Assembly (NCBI RefSeq): GCF_024323335.1
Contig: NC_066585.1
Coordinates: forward strand, 534,278,082-534,342,081
Direction of reading: 5' to 3'
Source of the DNA: Lathyrus oleraceus
Lineage: Eukaryota; Streptophyta; Magnoliopsida; Fabales; Fabaceae
DNA: 64,000 bases
In this document: positions 11,363-22,670 of the stretch, one piece after another
Layout: each line of letters starts with the position of its first letter
Position numbering within the stretch: the first letter of the stretch is position 1
Notes under the pieces: model-generated
Told to the model about the DNA's origin: nothing
What the model saw: the letters and a program-made list of their open reading frames with translations, nothing else
Databases searched by the model: none
Translations under genes and position numbers: made by a program

Positions 11363-14300
11363 ATCCATACCCACTCTGGATCCTGTTGATAATAGTTCTA
11401 CTACTGTTCATTATGACTTTGAAAATCCGATCTACCAAGCCGAGGATGGAAGTGAGGAAGATTGTGAAGTACCTGGAGAACTTGCCAGACTGTTACTGCA
11501 AAAAGAAAGAACTATACAGCCGCATGAAGAGTCAATCGAAATTGTAAACCTGGGTACTGAAGTGGACAAGAAAGAAGTCAAAATAGGAGCAGGCTTGGGA
11601 GACAGTGTCAAGGAAAGATTGATTCAGATGTTACATGACTATATGGAGATTTTTGCTTGGTCGTATGAAGACATGCCAGGACTGGATACTGATATAGTAG
11701 TGCATCGTTTGCCAATGAAAGAAGATTGTCACCCTGTTAAGCAAAAGGTTCGTCGCATGCGTCCTGAGATGTCTGAGAAAATCAAAGCCGAAGTTATAAA
11801 ACAATTTAACGCCGGTTTCCTAGCCGTTACTTCTTATCCTCAATGGGTTGCTAATGTGGTACCGGTACCGAAGAAGGATGGTAAGGTGCGAATGTGCGTC
11901 GATTACAGAGATCTGAATAAAGCGAGTCCCAAACATGACTTTCCACTCCCGCACATTGATGTTCTGGTAGACAATACCGCTCAACACAAAGTATTCTCCT
12001 TCATGGATGGATTCTCGGGTTATAACCAGATTAAGATGGCACCTGAAGACATGGAGAAAACTACGTTTGTGACGCAATGGGGCACTTTCTGTTACAAAGT
12101 AATGCCATTCGGTTTAAAGAACGCCGGGGCAACGTACCAGCGTGCTATGGTGGTTTTGTTCCATGATATGATTCATCATGAAATAGAAGTATATGTGGAT
12201 GACATGATAGCTAGATCTCATACTGAAGAAGAACATCTCGATCATTTGTACAAATTGTTTGAGAGGTTGAAGAAATACAAGTTGAGATTGAACCCGAACA
12301 AATGCACCTTTGGAGTAAGATCCGGTAAACTCTTGGGATTTATTGTCAGTGGTAAAGGAATTGAGGTTGACCCGGCTAAGGTGAGAGCTATTCAAGAAAT
12401 GCCAGTGCCCCGTACAGCTAAGGAAGTCAGAGGTTTCTTGGGACGTTTGAATTACATCGCCCGGTTTATCTCCCATTTAACTGCTACCTGCAAACCCATC
12501 TTCAAACTACTGAGGAAGAATCAAGAGATGATATGGAATGACGAATGTCAAGAAGCTTTTGACAAAATCAAGAAGTATCTCCAGGAACCTCCGATCCTGA
12601 TACCACCGGTTGAAGGAAGACCTCTAATCATGTATTTGACCGTGTTAGAAAATTCAATGGGGTGCGTGTTGGGGCAACATGACGAGTCTGGTCGAAAAGA
12701 GCATGCCATATACTACCTTAGCAAAAAGTTTACCGACTGTGAAACAAGATACTCACTGCTCGAGAGAACTTGTTGTGCTTTGGCCTGGGCTGCTCGCCGA
12801 CTAAGACAGTATATGTTGAATCATACCACTTTGTTAATTTCTAAGATGGATCCCATCAAATACATATTTGAGAAACCTGCCCTCTCCGGAAGAATAGCGA
12901 GATGGCAGATGATTTTAACAGAGTATGATATCCAGTATACTACCCAGAAAGCAATCAAAGGAATCGTGCTAGCTGATCATTTGGCTCATCAAGCAGTGGA
13001 TGATTACCAATCTATGAATTTTGAGTTCCCAGATGAGGATGTCATGCTTGTTACTGATTACGAAGAACCTGGACCAGATGAAGGACCCGAACTGGGATCC
13101 CGATGGACTATGGTTTTCGATGGATCTTCTAATGCGTTGGGCAATGGTGTTGGTGTTGTAATTATTTCTCCCAAGGGTTGCCATACGCCTTTCACTTCTA
13201 GACTATGTTTCGATTGTACCAACAATATGGCCGAGTATGAAGCATGTATTTTGGGACTCAGAGCTGCTATAGACCTGAGAATCAAGTTTTTGAGTGTGTA
13301 CGGAGACTCAGCATTAGTAATCAGTCAGATCAAAGGAGAATGGGACACTAAACATCCGAATCTCATCCCCTATCGAGAGCGGGTGTTGACATTAATCCCA
13401 TACTTTGAAAAGATTACATTCGAACATATTCCACGAGAAGAGAATCAGTTGGCAGACGCCTTGGCCACCATGTCATCTATGTTCAGAGTCAGATGGGACA
13501 ATGAAGCTCCCATGATCACCATTGAACGATTAGATGAACCAGCATACTGTTATGAACTTAACGCGGATGAAATAGAAGGGAGACCTTGGTTCCACGAAGT
13601 AAAAAGATATTTAGAAGCTCAGGAATACCCTGAAGGGGCATCCATCAATGACAGAAAATTCCTGAGGAAGTTCTCCGCTAAATTCTTTTTGAGTAATGGA
13701 GTATTATACAAACGTAATCATGATTCGACTTTGCTTCGCTGTGTGGATAAAAAGGAAGCAGAAAAGATTATGGAAGACATGCACGACGGTATTTTTGGGA
13801 CTCACTCTAGTGGACATACAATGGCCAAGAAGATTCTGAGATCAGGGTATTATTGGTCTACCATGGAAGCTGATTGCCACCATCACTCCAGAACTTGTCA
13901 CAAGTGCCAGATCTATGCGGATAAAGTACATGCGCCTCCTGCCCCATTAAACGTGTTGACAGCCCCTTGGCCTTTTGCAATGTGGGGCATTGATATGATT
14001 GGAGAGATTAAACCTACTGCTTCCAACGGACATCGTTTCATCCTCGTGGCTATTGATTACTTTACAAAGTGGGTAGAGGCAGCCTCATTTGCTTCTGTCA
14101 CCAAGAATGTGGTGGCACGGTTCATCAAGAATAGTCTTATTTGTCGATATGGCGTCCCTGAAAGAGTTATCACTGATAATGGCACTAATTTGAACAACAA
14201 GATGATTACTGAACTCTGCACGCAGTTCAAGATAAAACACCATAACTCTTCTCCGTACCGGCCAAAGATGAACGGCGCCGTGGAGGCTGCTAATAAGAAT

Positions 14301-14834
14301 ATCAAGAAGATCATACAAAAGATGACAGTAACGTACAAAGACTGGCATGAGATGTTACCATTTGCTCTTCATGGGTATCGCACTTCAGTACGCACTTTGA
14401 CAGGGGCAACTCCTTTCTCTTTAGTCTACGGAATGGAAGCCGTCTTACCGGTGGAAGTTCAGATTCCCTCTTTAAGAATCATGAAAGAGACAGGTTTAGA
14501 CGAGGATGAATGGATTCAAACTCGACTCGATCAGATAAATTTGATTGATGAAAAGAGACTTGCGGCTGTTTGTCATGGGCAGATATATCAGAAGCGCATG
14601 ACCCAGGCATTTAACAAAAAGGTCAAGAGACAGGTGTATCAAATTGGCGACTTGGTGATTAAGCGTATCATTCTACCACAAGGTGATCCCAGAGGCAAAT
14701 GGACCCCCACATACGAAGGGCCATTTGTAGTTAAGAAGGTATTCTCTGGTGGAGCCATGATGCTTGCTACGATGGATGACGAAGACTTCCCACATCCCGT
14801 GAACGCAGACATAGTCAAAAAATACTACGCATAA
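11363..14834 (+). CDS. RT, RNase H, second RNase H, integrase (element B)
   Basis: Open from the acceptor at 11363; the first ATG is at 11562. Residues below count from that ATG. RT: 'FMDGFSGYNQI' near 147 and 'YVDDM' at 209. First RNase H region about 330-470. The archaeal-type second RNase H typical of the Tat lineage begins 'MVFDGSSNALG' near 515. Integrase: His/Cys zinc finger ending 'CHKCQ' near 780, then catalytic Asp in 'WGIDMIG' (807), Asp in 'ITDNGT' and Glu in 'NGAVEAAN'. The frame is uninterrupted for 1090 codons and the catalytic residues I looked for are present. It copies and integrates element RNA. Likely functional in sequence, but the element has no gag. Confidence 0.9.
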
Positions 14835-15954
14835 AAGAGACCCGCTAGGTCGACGTACCTAGGCAAAAGTAAGGGCATCCCGGCGAACCAAAAGGGTTCG
14901 GGCAAAAATTAGGGATAAACATATAAAAATGTACACCCGACGAGTCGAAAACCTGAAAAGGCGGCTTGGGCAAAAAAGGGTATCCTGGTGGACTGAAAAC
15001 CTGAAAAGGTGGTCCAGGCAAAAATTAGGGATTAAAAGCGTATGACTATGTCCCGTTCTCAGTCAGCTTCACCCAAGTCAAAGGGACTGAACAAGCCAAT
15101 CACTTCTATCCGACAACAGGAGATGAGATGCTTGAAGACATAATGACAGTAGCAGAATTAAAATCGATAGGACTTTTCCTTCATAGCTTTTTTTTTATGT
15201 TCTCGACAATTTCCTCTTACTAGGATTTCTGTCTCTTTGTACACAAATTGCCTGTTTATAGGCCCTCTTTCAAACTCAATACAATTTTATTTCCAAAAGA
15301 TGCTTTTGTTTTACTTTTTCTGTTTTGTTTGCGTAAACGTCCGTTGATTTAATTTGAATTAATATGTGCCTTTGAACATGATCGATGTTTACCAAAAATA
15401 CATGCATAAAACGGAAATAGCAATTACAAAAGACTTCAGGATCGAGGAGAAGGTCTAACCATGCGTTCCGATGAATCCGGTTGCTAATTCTATCCCCCAG
15501 CATAAACCAGCTATTTCCCAGAAGAGGTTGGCATCACCAGACAGACTGGTCATCTCTTCCATCCCCAGCCGGGCTCTGTTGAGTGTTTCCACCATCAGAT
15601 AGAAATCAAGTATCCCCAGCTAAGAAAGGGTCATCAATACAAGTATCTCCAACCAGAAGATGGGGATTTATTTTCCCCAGGGAGTCGCCAGGAAAAACTT
15701 TTCAAATGCATAATTCATTCATTACATCATTTCACAACATACGCATGCATACATTGTTCGCATTTATTTTCATAAGCATAAAACATCTCATGCATCATGA
15801 CATGGCATGAAGCTAACTTTATTTTTCAGGTTAATTATCCTCCTGATACAGTCAAAACAAAGGTCCATTCAGACGGACATCTTTATCAATTACATTCAAG
15901 ATTCAACTACATCTCAGATATTCATTGCAAATACAACATATACAAATACTATCA
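14835..15954 (+). other. 3' untranslated region of B, first part
   Basis: No gene. Immediately after the integrase stop are degenerate repeats containing 'AACCTGAAAAGG(C/T)GG' and 'GGCAAAAATTAGGGAT' (about 14875-15035). Further on there are many 'CCCCAG' motifs (15498-15680). Such repeat-rich 3' untranslated regions are typical of Ogre elements. Confidence 0.65.
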
Positions 15955-16575
15955 GATAAAGCCTAGCGTACGGTTTATTCTGACTCAGCTCAACATATGA
16001 CTCCTTCAACTCAGATACGATCTAACATACGATCCATTCTGACCTTCAACTACTCCAATACGGTCTAATGTACGACCCAGTCGGACCTTCAAATCCTCAG
16101 ATGCTGCCCATCGTACGGTACATTCCGGGGTGTAGTCTAGCGTACGACTACTTTCTTCCTCAGATACAGCCTGATGGACAACTCATTCTACAACTCCAAT
16201 ACGGTCTAACGTACGACCCATTTGGATCTTCAACTTAGATACGATCTAGCGTACGATCCATTCTGATTCTACCTTCGTCAGATACAGCCTAACGTACGGC
16301 TCATTCCGCAACCTAGATACGATCTAGCGTACGATCCATTCTGATCTTTCCTCCCCAGCGAAGTCATCTGCCTAATGAACAACTCACTCTGCTATTCAGA
16401 TGCAGTCTAGCGTATGATCCAGTCTGATCCCTTATCCCCAGCAGCGTATAACACACTCTGACTCCCCAGCGAAGTCGACAACATAATGGATGACTCACTA
16501 TACGGTCTAGCGTATGACCCGGTAGGACACCCATGTCTTCAGATATCATCTAATGTACGACGCACTCTGAAGCTC
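15955..16575 (+). repeat. Tandem array in the 3' untranslated region of B
   Basis: About 13 diverged copies of a unit with core GATACGATCTAGCGTACGATCC followed by CATTCTGA-type sequence (core split here only by its variable positions), spaced roughly 30 to 100 bp. Clear copies begin near 16014, 16056, 16197, 16236, 16277, 16315, 16398, 16500 and 16541. Hypervariable tandem repeats in this part of Ogre-like elements are known sources of plant satellite DNA. Confidence 0.85.
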
Positions 16576-16742
16576 TCATCATCAAACTTCCTGGATGGCA
16601 TCTTTAAGCCCATCTCCATCAAGACTAACCTTTGATTAACAAGAGCAAATTTTCGGGGCATTCTAGTGTTCAATAATCTTCCACCTCCAGACCACGAATG
16701 GCATACACACCATTCTAACTCTCTCGGTTCAAGAATATTGAA

Positions 16743-16752
16743 CAGGGGCAGC
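16743..16752 (+). other. Polypurine tract of B
   Basis: CAGGGGCAGC directly precedes the 3' LTR start TGTCATAC. Purine-rich and in the expected position for plus-strand priming, though interrupted by pyrimidines. Confidence 0.5.
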
Positions 16753-17384
16753 TGTCATACCCCAGAATTTGCCCGTTAATTTTGCAAGACATTTTTTAAG
16801 GCACTCCAACTCATTACTCAAGGCATTGATCTTAAAGGAACAAAGGCCCAGTACACAGGTGGTCAAATCCAGAAAATGGCCTAAACTGGCATGCTCGCTA
16901 GGCGAGCAACTCCTTCGCCTAGCGAACCCTTCGCTACGCCACTCGCCTAGCGAAGCTTGCGAATACCAGAAAATTCTGGGCTTCATTCTAAGCCCATTAG
17001 GTCACAAAAACTATTATAAATACCAAGGACTTCATTCAGAAAAGAGGACAGAAGGAGACGAACCGGAACCCTAGCAATCAAACCTTGGAGGCTAACCAAG
17101 AGAATTCAGAGCAACCCTAAAGGAAACCCTGAAGGCAACTCATCTGCACAAAGTTTACCTCCGCCCAACTCAATCCGATACCAAAAGTGACCTGCCAATT
17201 CAACGTTGCAATTCAATTGCAAACAGGTTTGTGCATCACTACTGTTTTATGCTTCCAACCTGTAATCTCTAAATACATAATGCATCATGATTGAATTTTT
17301 GGATAAGTAAGTAGATTTTGCATGTGAGTTTAAGTATGCTTGAATATCCTGAATGTTTGACCATGTTATTTCTGTAATTGAATG
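16753..17384 (+). repeat. 3' LTR of B, left piece
   Basis: Aligns with 6765-7396 of the 5' LTR with about five differences. Cut at 17384 by element C; the last five bases (GAATG) are the left copy of C's target duplication. Confidence 0.95.
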
Positions 17385-17985
17385 TGATCTCACCTGATCA
17401 GGAGGGCCTTCCAAGGTCTTGGTGAATGGGCCGGAGAATGAAGTGAAAAGGGGGGTGTACCTGCAAAGTGCTCCAATGCTTAAGTCAGAAAAGGTACAGA
17501 ATGAGGTTATCAGAGTGTGAGTTAGAATACCTGCCCCTTTGCCATGAAAGGGGTATTTATAGTGAGCCCCCAGCGCTGGGCCAAGGCTCCTAATGGGCTG
17601 GATTAGCTAGGCCCAAGGAGGAGCTGCCAGGGGACGCGTAAGAAGCGTTAAGACCTAGACCAAAGTCTGCCCCCTGGTCCAACTGCCCCTATCCCTAAGG
17701 CGACAATATAGGGGAGTTGGGTGACGTGGTGAGTGGGATGCCGTTAAGGCCCTGCCCGACACAACTGAGGTGCCCGCGACGTGGGTTGACGGTGAGTGGA
17801 TGGAGATCGTACGAGGAGGACCCGCTCACTGTCCGACACGTGTTTAAGGGGCCGGGGAGACGTTCGTCGGGCGGACTGTCGTCCACCTGACGCGTCCTCG
17901 TGGTCGTGTGGACATGGCCGTTTGGACGTGGGCTTGGCGAGTATTGGGCCGTGCCGTGCCTAGGGTCATGGCCCAGTCCGGAACA
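17385..17985 (-). repeat. 3' LTR of C
   Basis: On the minus strand, preceded by a purine tract (GACTTGGGGGGCTCC, RC of 17986-18000). TATA box as TATTTATA at 17554-17561 (TATAAATA on the minus strand). Has one extra G at about 17550 relative to the other copy. Confidence 0.95.
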
Positions 17986-18360
17986 GGAGCCCCCCAAGTC
18001 GAGTCTCTGAGCCAGAGGGATGACTTATGTTTCGACTAAGGGTTCCCCGCGACGATGGGGAAGCTTGACCGTTAGACAGGCGAGGTCGTGCCAGACCTAT
18101 TCATGACCGACCCTTTCTTCGGGAATGTCGGGGATGGAGGTGGTCGGTTGATCTGCGCCTTCCTTGTAGTAAACGTGGGTATGACGCGGGGAGGTGGCGT
18201 CTTGGTGAGTCGAGGAGATGGATAGGTGCTCGGGTCGCTTCAGCTTCTCATCTTTGACAGACGTGTCTCAGAATTAGTGGGGTCGCTTCGTTTCGCGCGC
18301 AAAGACGGCGTAGGCAGGCTAGGTAATGATGACCTAGCGTGTTGGTCTACGTGCCAAGCC
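17986..18360 (+). promoter_or_regulatory. Upstream region of the antisense gene
   Basis: GC-rich stretch between the purine tract and the TATA box of the antisense gene; no open frame of interest. Likely promoter sequence for the plus-strand gene, by position only. Confidence 0.4.
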
Positions 18361-18400
18361 CTATAAAAAGGGGTTGAGTAACTTCATTTCCACTTTTTCT
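18361..18400 (+). promoter_or_regulatory. TATA box of the antisense gene in C
   Basis: CTATAAAAAG at 18361-18370 is followed by a pyrimidine-rich leader ('CACTTTTTCTTTTTGCTC') where transcription would start about 30 bp on. The first ATG downstream is at 18540 and opens the gene described next. This makes the plus-strand gene independent of the LTRs. Confidence 0.65.
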
Positions 18401-18539
18401 TTTTGCTCACGCGTTCACCGGAGTTCTCCACATTCTCTCTCGTTTGCTCTCTCAACCGTCTGGACCGCCGTCTCCGCCCGTCCTCCTATCTGAACCACCG
18501 TTTTCTGCTCGGACACCACCGTACCTTTTCAACTTAACT

Positions 18540-20961
18540 ATGTCAGGTACGGTTTTCCACTGTGACCCATTCTTTTTCCTTGTTGTTTTCTGTCAAACGC
18601 ATGCTATTTTCGTAGAAATGTGGTTAGGTTTAACTTAGGGACAGTGTAGTGGACTGTAGGTGTATATTAGATGGTAGAAAATAGGGTTGGGATCCTACTG
18701 TACCGGGCATAAACTTCATATGCCGGGCAACACTTGCATAGGTTGTATGAAGTTTATGCCCGGTCTCCATAGAATGCGCGGGCCACCGAGTTGAGCACGG
18801 TTAGTGTCCGTCGCCGCTACGCCCTTTCACTTGACCTGCGGTGGAAGGGTGGATTTGATACGACGTCGAATTCACTCTTTCTGTCTGCGTTTCAGGTGTT
18901 ACCGGGCGCTTACGACCGAGGAAGGAAGATTCTGGGTCCTCCACCGACGACGCGACAATCGCTCGTCTTCCTGTCGGGGATGGGAGTGTCCGAGATGGTA
19001 CCGAACACGCCTCCTCTTCCGGGCAGGTCGACTTCTCCTGGGTTGCGGACGAGCCCTTGGAGGAGGAATCAGACTTCTGTGACGAAGCCATCACTGCTCA
19101 CGCTATGGTCGAGGCCATAAACCGGGAGGATCCACCGAACTGGTATTGCTGCGCCCCCAAGGAAGAAGACCGCATTTGTCATCATTTCCCGGGAAGCAGT
19201 TCACCATGTATGAATTTGCTTTTCGTGAGGCGGGGATGAGACTGCCCTTCAGCTCCTTCCAGATGTCGGTCTTCAAGTGGCTCCGGCTGGCGCCGTCCCA
19301 ACTACATCCTAATGCCCTCGCATTTATGCGGGCATTCGAGTTAGTTTGCCAGTTCCTCGGCATTGGTTGCACCCGGGCTCTCTTCTTCCACGTGTTCCAT
19401 CTCCAGAGGTCCGGTTCCCGTGGCCGCCACAGTTGGGTTTCTTTCAAGCAGCCCGTGCGTCTGTTCAAGACGTACGAGGATTCTGTTCGCCATTTCAAAA
19501 GCCGGTGGTACGTGGTGATGCCGATTACCCGGGCTGCCCTTCACTCTCTCTACTACTATCAACGGGAACCCAACGGGGAGGAGACGCTGATGTCGAAGAT
19601 ACCGCTGAGGTGGCAGCGTGATCATTTCGATCTCTCCACAGCGCATTACCGGGTCAAGTACGCGATGCTCGGCGAGGAGGATAGGCTCGCGTACAAGAAG
19701 CTGGTCGATTACGTGCAGAGCTTCAGCTTGGCGTTCTGGGCGAATCGACAGGGCGTGCCCTACCTGGATGAGGCCGGGGAGCTAATCACCGAGACGCGTT
19801 ATATCAATACGAAGGCTCTGCTCGAGTGTGATACCGAGGAGGAAGCTCTGGCGTTATTGAGTAGGCAGACTTTGTTTAGCTTTTTATTTCTGTTTATGAC
19901 TTCGGTCGCTAACGTTTGTGTGTAATTTATTTGCAGGTGCCATGCCCAATGCTCGTGATCGGGTGCTGAAGCTGGCGAATCAGGTCGGCGCTCCTGACCG
20001 GGTGCCCAAGAAGAAGAAGAAAACTGCGGCCCGTGTCTCGGAGATTGCTGGCGATGCCGGGGTCGGTCCCTCGCAGGCGGCGAGCGTGATTCCTTCCTCT
20101 CCTCCTCGGCTTAACCCGATCACCATTCCTGACAGCAGTCCGTCGCCAGCGGCTTCTCCCCTCCATAAACGGAAGCGTCCGGCTGGGGCCCTTACCAGGT
20201 CGTCTCCAGGAGGTTCGCATGGACCGGGCAGCTATCTTCTGCCTCCCTGCTATGTGGAACGGTCGTTCTTCAAGGCCGAGGAGTCGATTGCTGTGCCTGC
20301 GCCTGAGGCCAAGGCTATTCTGGACCAGGATGTTGCTGCCCGGAGGAAAGATCTGGCCAGGGATATTGCTGCCGTCATCCGGGTGATGGAGACGGCCATG
20401 GTTCTGACCGACACTGCGGTCTCCACCGCCTCGCTGGAGGAAGCCCTTTTGCAGGTTCGGACAGAGAAGGAAAGACTATCTCAAGATCTGTCGGACTACA
20501 AAGAAGAGCATCAGCTGCAGGAAGGGCTGCGCCAGAAGCTGGAGGAGGTGGAAAGGGAGAGGGACCAGTTGAAGGCTGCTAAGGCGAGCCTGGAAGAGCA
20601 GGTGGTCGACCATCAGAAGCTGACCGAGGACAACGCCTACCTACGGGCTCAGGTTGAGTCTCTCGAGGGAAAGGTCCGTCCTCTGGCAGATGAGACCGAG
20701 GAGGAACGCGCCTTTGGCTCGCGCGGTGAGCTGCTAGGGCATATCCGGACTCTCAACCAAGATCTTGTGGCCTGCTTCAAAGAGGGTTTCGACAATGCTG
20801 TCGAGCAGCTCGGGCTTCTGAACCCTGAGTTGGTGACGGAAGGGTCGGCCTATAACTGCTGCGTCCGGGATGGTGAGATCATCTGCCCGTTTGAAGTGGA
20901 GGAGGAGCTGGGGGGAGAAGAAGAAGAAGAGGATGAAGAGGAGCTCCGAGCGGAGTCTTAG
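18540..20961 (+). pseudogene. Spliced antisense ORF (aORF), transposase_28-like protein
   Basis: My model has three exons: 18540-18546 (ATGTCAG), 18896-19860 and 19937-20961. Introns are 18547-18895 (GTACGG...TTTCAG) and 19861-19936 (GTAGGC...TTGCAG). Both joins keep the frame. Exon 2 starts with an acidic linker, then the conserved block 'PFSSFQMSVFKWLRLAPSQ', 'LHPNALAFMRAFELVCQFLG', 'YHR'-like region and 'FWANRQGVPYLDEAGEL'. This resembles the plant 'putative gypsy type transposon' (transposase_28) family. Exon 3 has basic KKKKK near its start, a Pro/Ser-rich part, a long Glu/Lys coiled coil (about 20420-20700) and a run of Glu at the end. Exon 2 needs a 1-nt shift between about 19100 and 19239, which breaks this copy; translation could instead begin at ATG 19206. 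Function in the family is unknown. Confidence 0.7.
18702..18764 (+). other. Perfect 19-bp inverted repeat in intron 1 of the aORF
   Basis: ACCGGGCATAAACTTCATA at 18702-18720 is repeated as its exact reverse complement at 18746-18764, leaving a 25-nt loop. Transcribed on either strand it would fold into a stable hairpin. It sits inside the predicted first intron, so it would be in the primary transcript only. Confidence 0.85.
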
Positions 20962-21443
20962 TTTATATGTTTTTCTTATCATGGCCTGCGTGCCTTATGT
21001 ATTTTGGCCTTCGGGCGTTGTAATATGGCCTTCGGGCGTACTTGGCTTCGGCCGCCTTTGTCGTTTCTAATGTATGAATATTTTTGTTACCGTTCATTGT
21101 GCTCGTTTGTGTTTGATATTTGTTTGCATGAATTCGTACTCTGCTCGACTTTGTTAATCTCCTCGGTTTAGGGAACCGACGAAGTGTCGGGCTTTGTGCC
21201 CGTGGGTATCGAAGCCCGGGTCCGTTGTTCGAACCCTGGTCCCGAGGCTTGGGTCCTCCCATCGCGAGCTGGGTGCCCTGCCAGTCTTGGTACTTCGACG
21301 TTGGGTCTTGGTCAAGATCCCAACCGTCGGGGAGGGTTGTGTTTGTTGTGTGACCCCGGATCGTTCCCGGGTCTCGTGGTTCCTCCCTGGGGTTTTGGGG
21401 ACGAAGAGCGTGGCCGTACCTGCCACGTCTCCCCGTGGCGTAC
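20962..21443. other. Gap between convergent 3' ends in C
   Basis: Separates the stop of the antisense gene (20961) from the integrase stop (21444, minus strand). No gene is seen. It contains a short direct repeat 'GGCCTTCGGGCGT' at about 21006 and 21028 and probably holds the polyadenylation region of the plus-strand gene. Confidence 0.5.
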
Positions 21444-22670
21444 TTAGCTGTAATATTGTCTAAGTTTTTCTGCGTTCCATGGTCGAGCGAGTTGTTCTCC
21501 TTGTAGGTTTTCTAGGTAATAGGCCCCGTTGCTCGTTTTGTCGCGGACGCGGTAAGGGCCTTCCCAGTTGGCCGCCAGTTTGCCCTCTCTCGGGTTTTTC
21601 TGGTTTCTTCTGAGGACCAGGGTGCCGACCTGGAACTCTCTTTTTATGACTTTCGCGTCATGACGTAGTGCTATCTTTTGTTTGAGGGTTGTTTCCCGGA
21701 GAGCTGCTTCGGAACGTATCTCCTCGACTAGGTCGAGCTCGGCTCTAAGGGTTTCATCGTTCATTTCCTCGTCTAGGGGCTCCTCTGTCCTCCTCGTTGG
21801 CGTCCGTATCTCCACCGGGATGACTGCCTCGGTGCCGTAAGTTAGTCGGAACGGGGTTTCCCCGGTGGTAGAATGCGGTGTCGTGCGGTAGGCCCATAGG
21901 ACGCTATGTAGCTCCTCGACCCATGCCCTCTTTGCCTCGCCGAGTCTGCGTTTGAGGCCACGTAAGATTACCCTGTTGGCCGCCTCTGCTTGCCCGTTCG
22001 TCTGCGGATGCTCGACAGACGTGAAATGCTGTGTGGTGCCCAGGCTGGCGATGAAGTCCTGGAATCCTCCGTCCGTGAATTGTGTCCCGTTGTCTGTGAC
22101 AAGTGCCTGGGGTATACCGAACCGAGCGAGGATGTTGCGTTTGAAGAACCGGAGAATGTTCTGCGCGGTTATTTTAGCCAGTGCCTCCGCCTCGATCCAT
22201 TTGGTGAAGTAATCCACCCCGACGATGAGGTATTTATTCTGATATGATCCGGTGACGAAGGGTCCGAGGATGTCCATGCCCCACCACGCGAAGGGCCATG
22301 GGGAAGACAACGATCTGAGGTCGTTCGGGGGTGCGAGGTGCATGTCGGCATGTCGTTGGCATTTGTCACATCTTTTGACGTGCTCTTTCGAATCGTTTTG
22401 CATGGTCGGCCAGTAGTAGCCTGCTCGAAGGGCTTTTCGTGCGAGCGATCGTCCGCCGAGGTGTTGAGCGTTAATTCCCCGATGTATCTCTCCAAGTATG
22501 TCGGGGACTTTCTCTTCCTCGACGCATTTGAGTAGTGGGATGGAGAATCCTCTCCGGTAGAGTTTGCCTTCGAGGAGTACGTACGAGCATGCGCGTCGTT
22601 TGACAATGGCCGCCTCTTTCGGGTCAGCCGGGAGTTCGTCTCGTGTGAGGTAATTGTAGATGGGTGTCAT
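21444..22670 (-). CDS. Integrase region of pol (element C)
   Basis: 408 residues from ATG 22670. Integrase zinc finger with His residues near 66-75 and 'KRCDKCQRH' near 105. Catalytic core: 'WWGMDILG' near 132, 'VTDNGTQF' near 193 and 'NGQAEAAN' near 228 supply the D, D and E. The carboxyl end is the usual post-core region ('NWEGPYRV'). In related elements this is the end of one continuous pol frame. Here it is offset by one frame from the RNase H part, with stop and start overlapping as ATGA at 22670-22667. It would need the full pol context to act, so the copy is probably impaired. Confidence 0.8.
   Translation of the reverse strand: MTPIYNYLTRDELPADPKEAAIVKRRACSYVLLEGKLYRRGFSIPLLKCVEEEKVPDILGEIHRGINAQHLGGRSLARKALRAGYYWPTMQNDSKEHVKRCDKCQRHADMHLAPPNDLRSLSSPWPFAWWGMDILGPFVTGSYQNKYLIVGVDYFTKWIEAEALAKITAQNILRFFKRNILARFGIPQALVTDNGTQFTDGGFQDFIASLGTTQHFTSVEHPQTNGQAEAANRVILRGLKRRLGEAKRAWVEELHSVLWAYRTTPHSTTGETPFRLTYGTEAVIPVEIRTPTRRTEEPLDEEMNDETLRAELDLVEEIRSEAALRETTLKQKIALRHDAKVIKREFQVGTLVLRRNQKNPREGKLAANWEGPYRVRDKTSNGAYYLENLQGEQLARPWNAEKLRQYYS

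Noticed and set aside
9458..14834. Two separate genes with a non-coding gap
   Set aside because: The 244-nt gap has exact splice ends that keep the frame, and Ogre elements are known to have an intron here.
15955..16575. CRISPR-like spaced repeats
   Set aside because: Units are diverged and spacing irregular, there are no unique constant-length spacers, and the array lies in a plant retrotransposon 3' region.
17695..17997. 100-codon minus-strand frame, repeated at 27432-27731
   Set aside because: Within the LTRs of C; GC-rich sequence with few stops, no family signs.
18801..19094. Minus-strand 97-codon frame in C
   Set aside because: Mirror of exon 2 of the antisense gene; Ser/Glu bias comes from its acidic linker read backwards.
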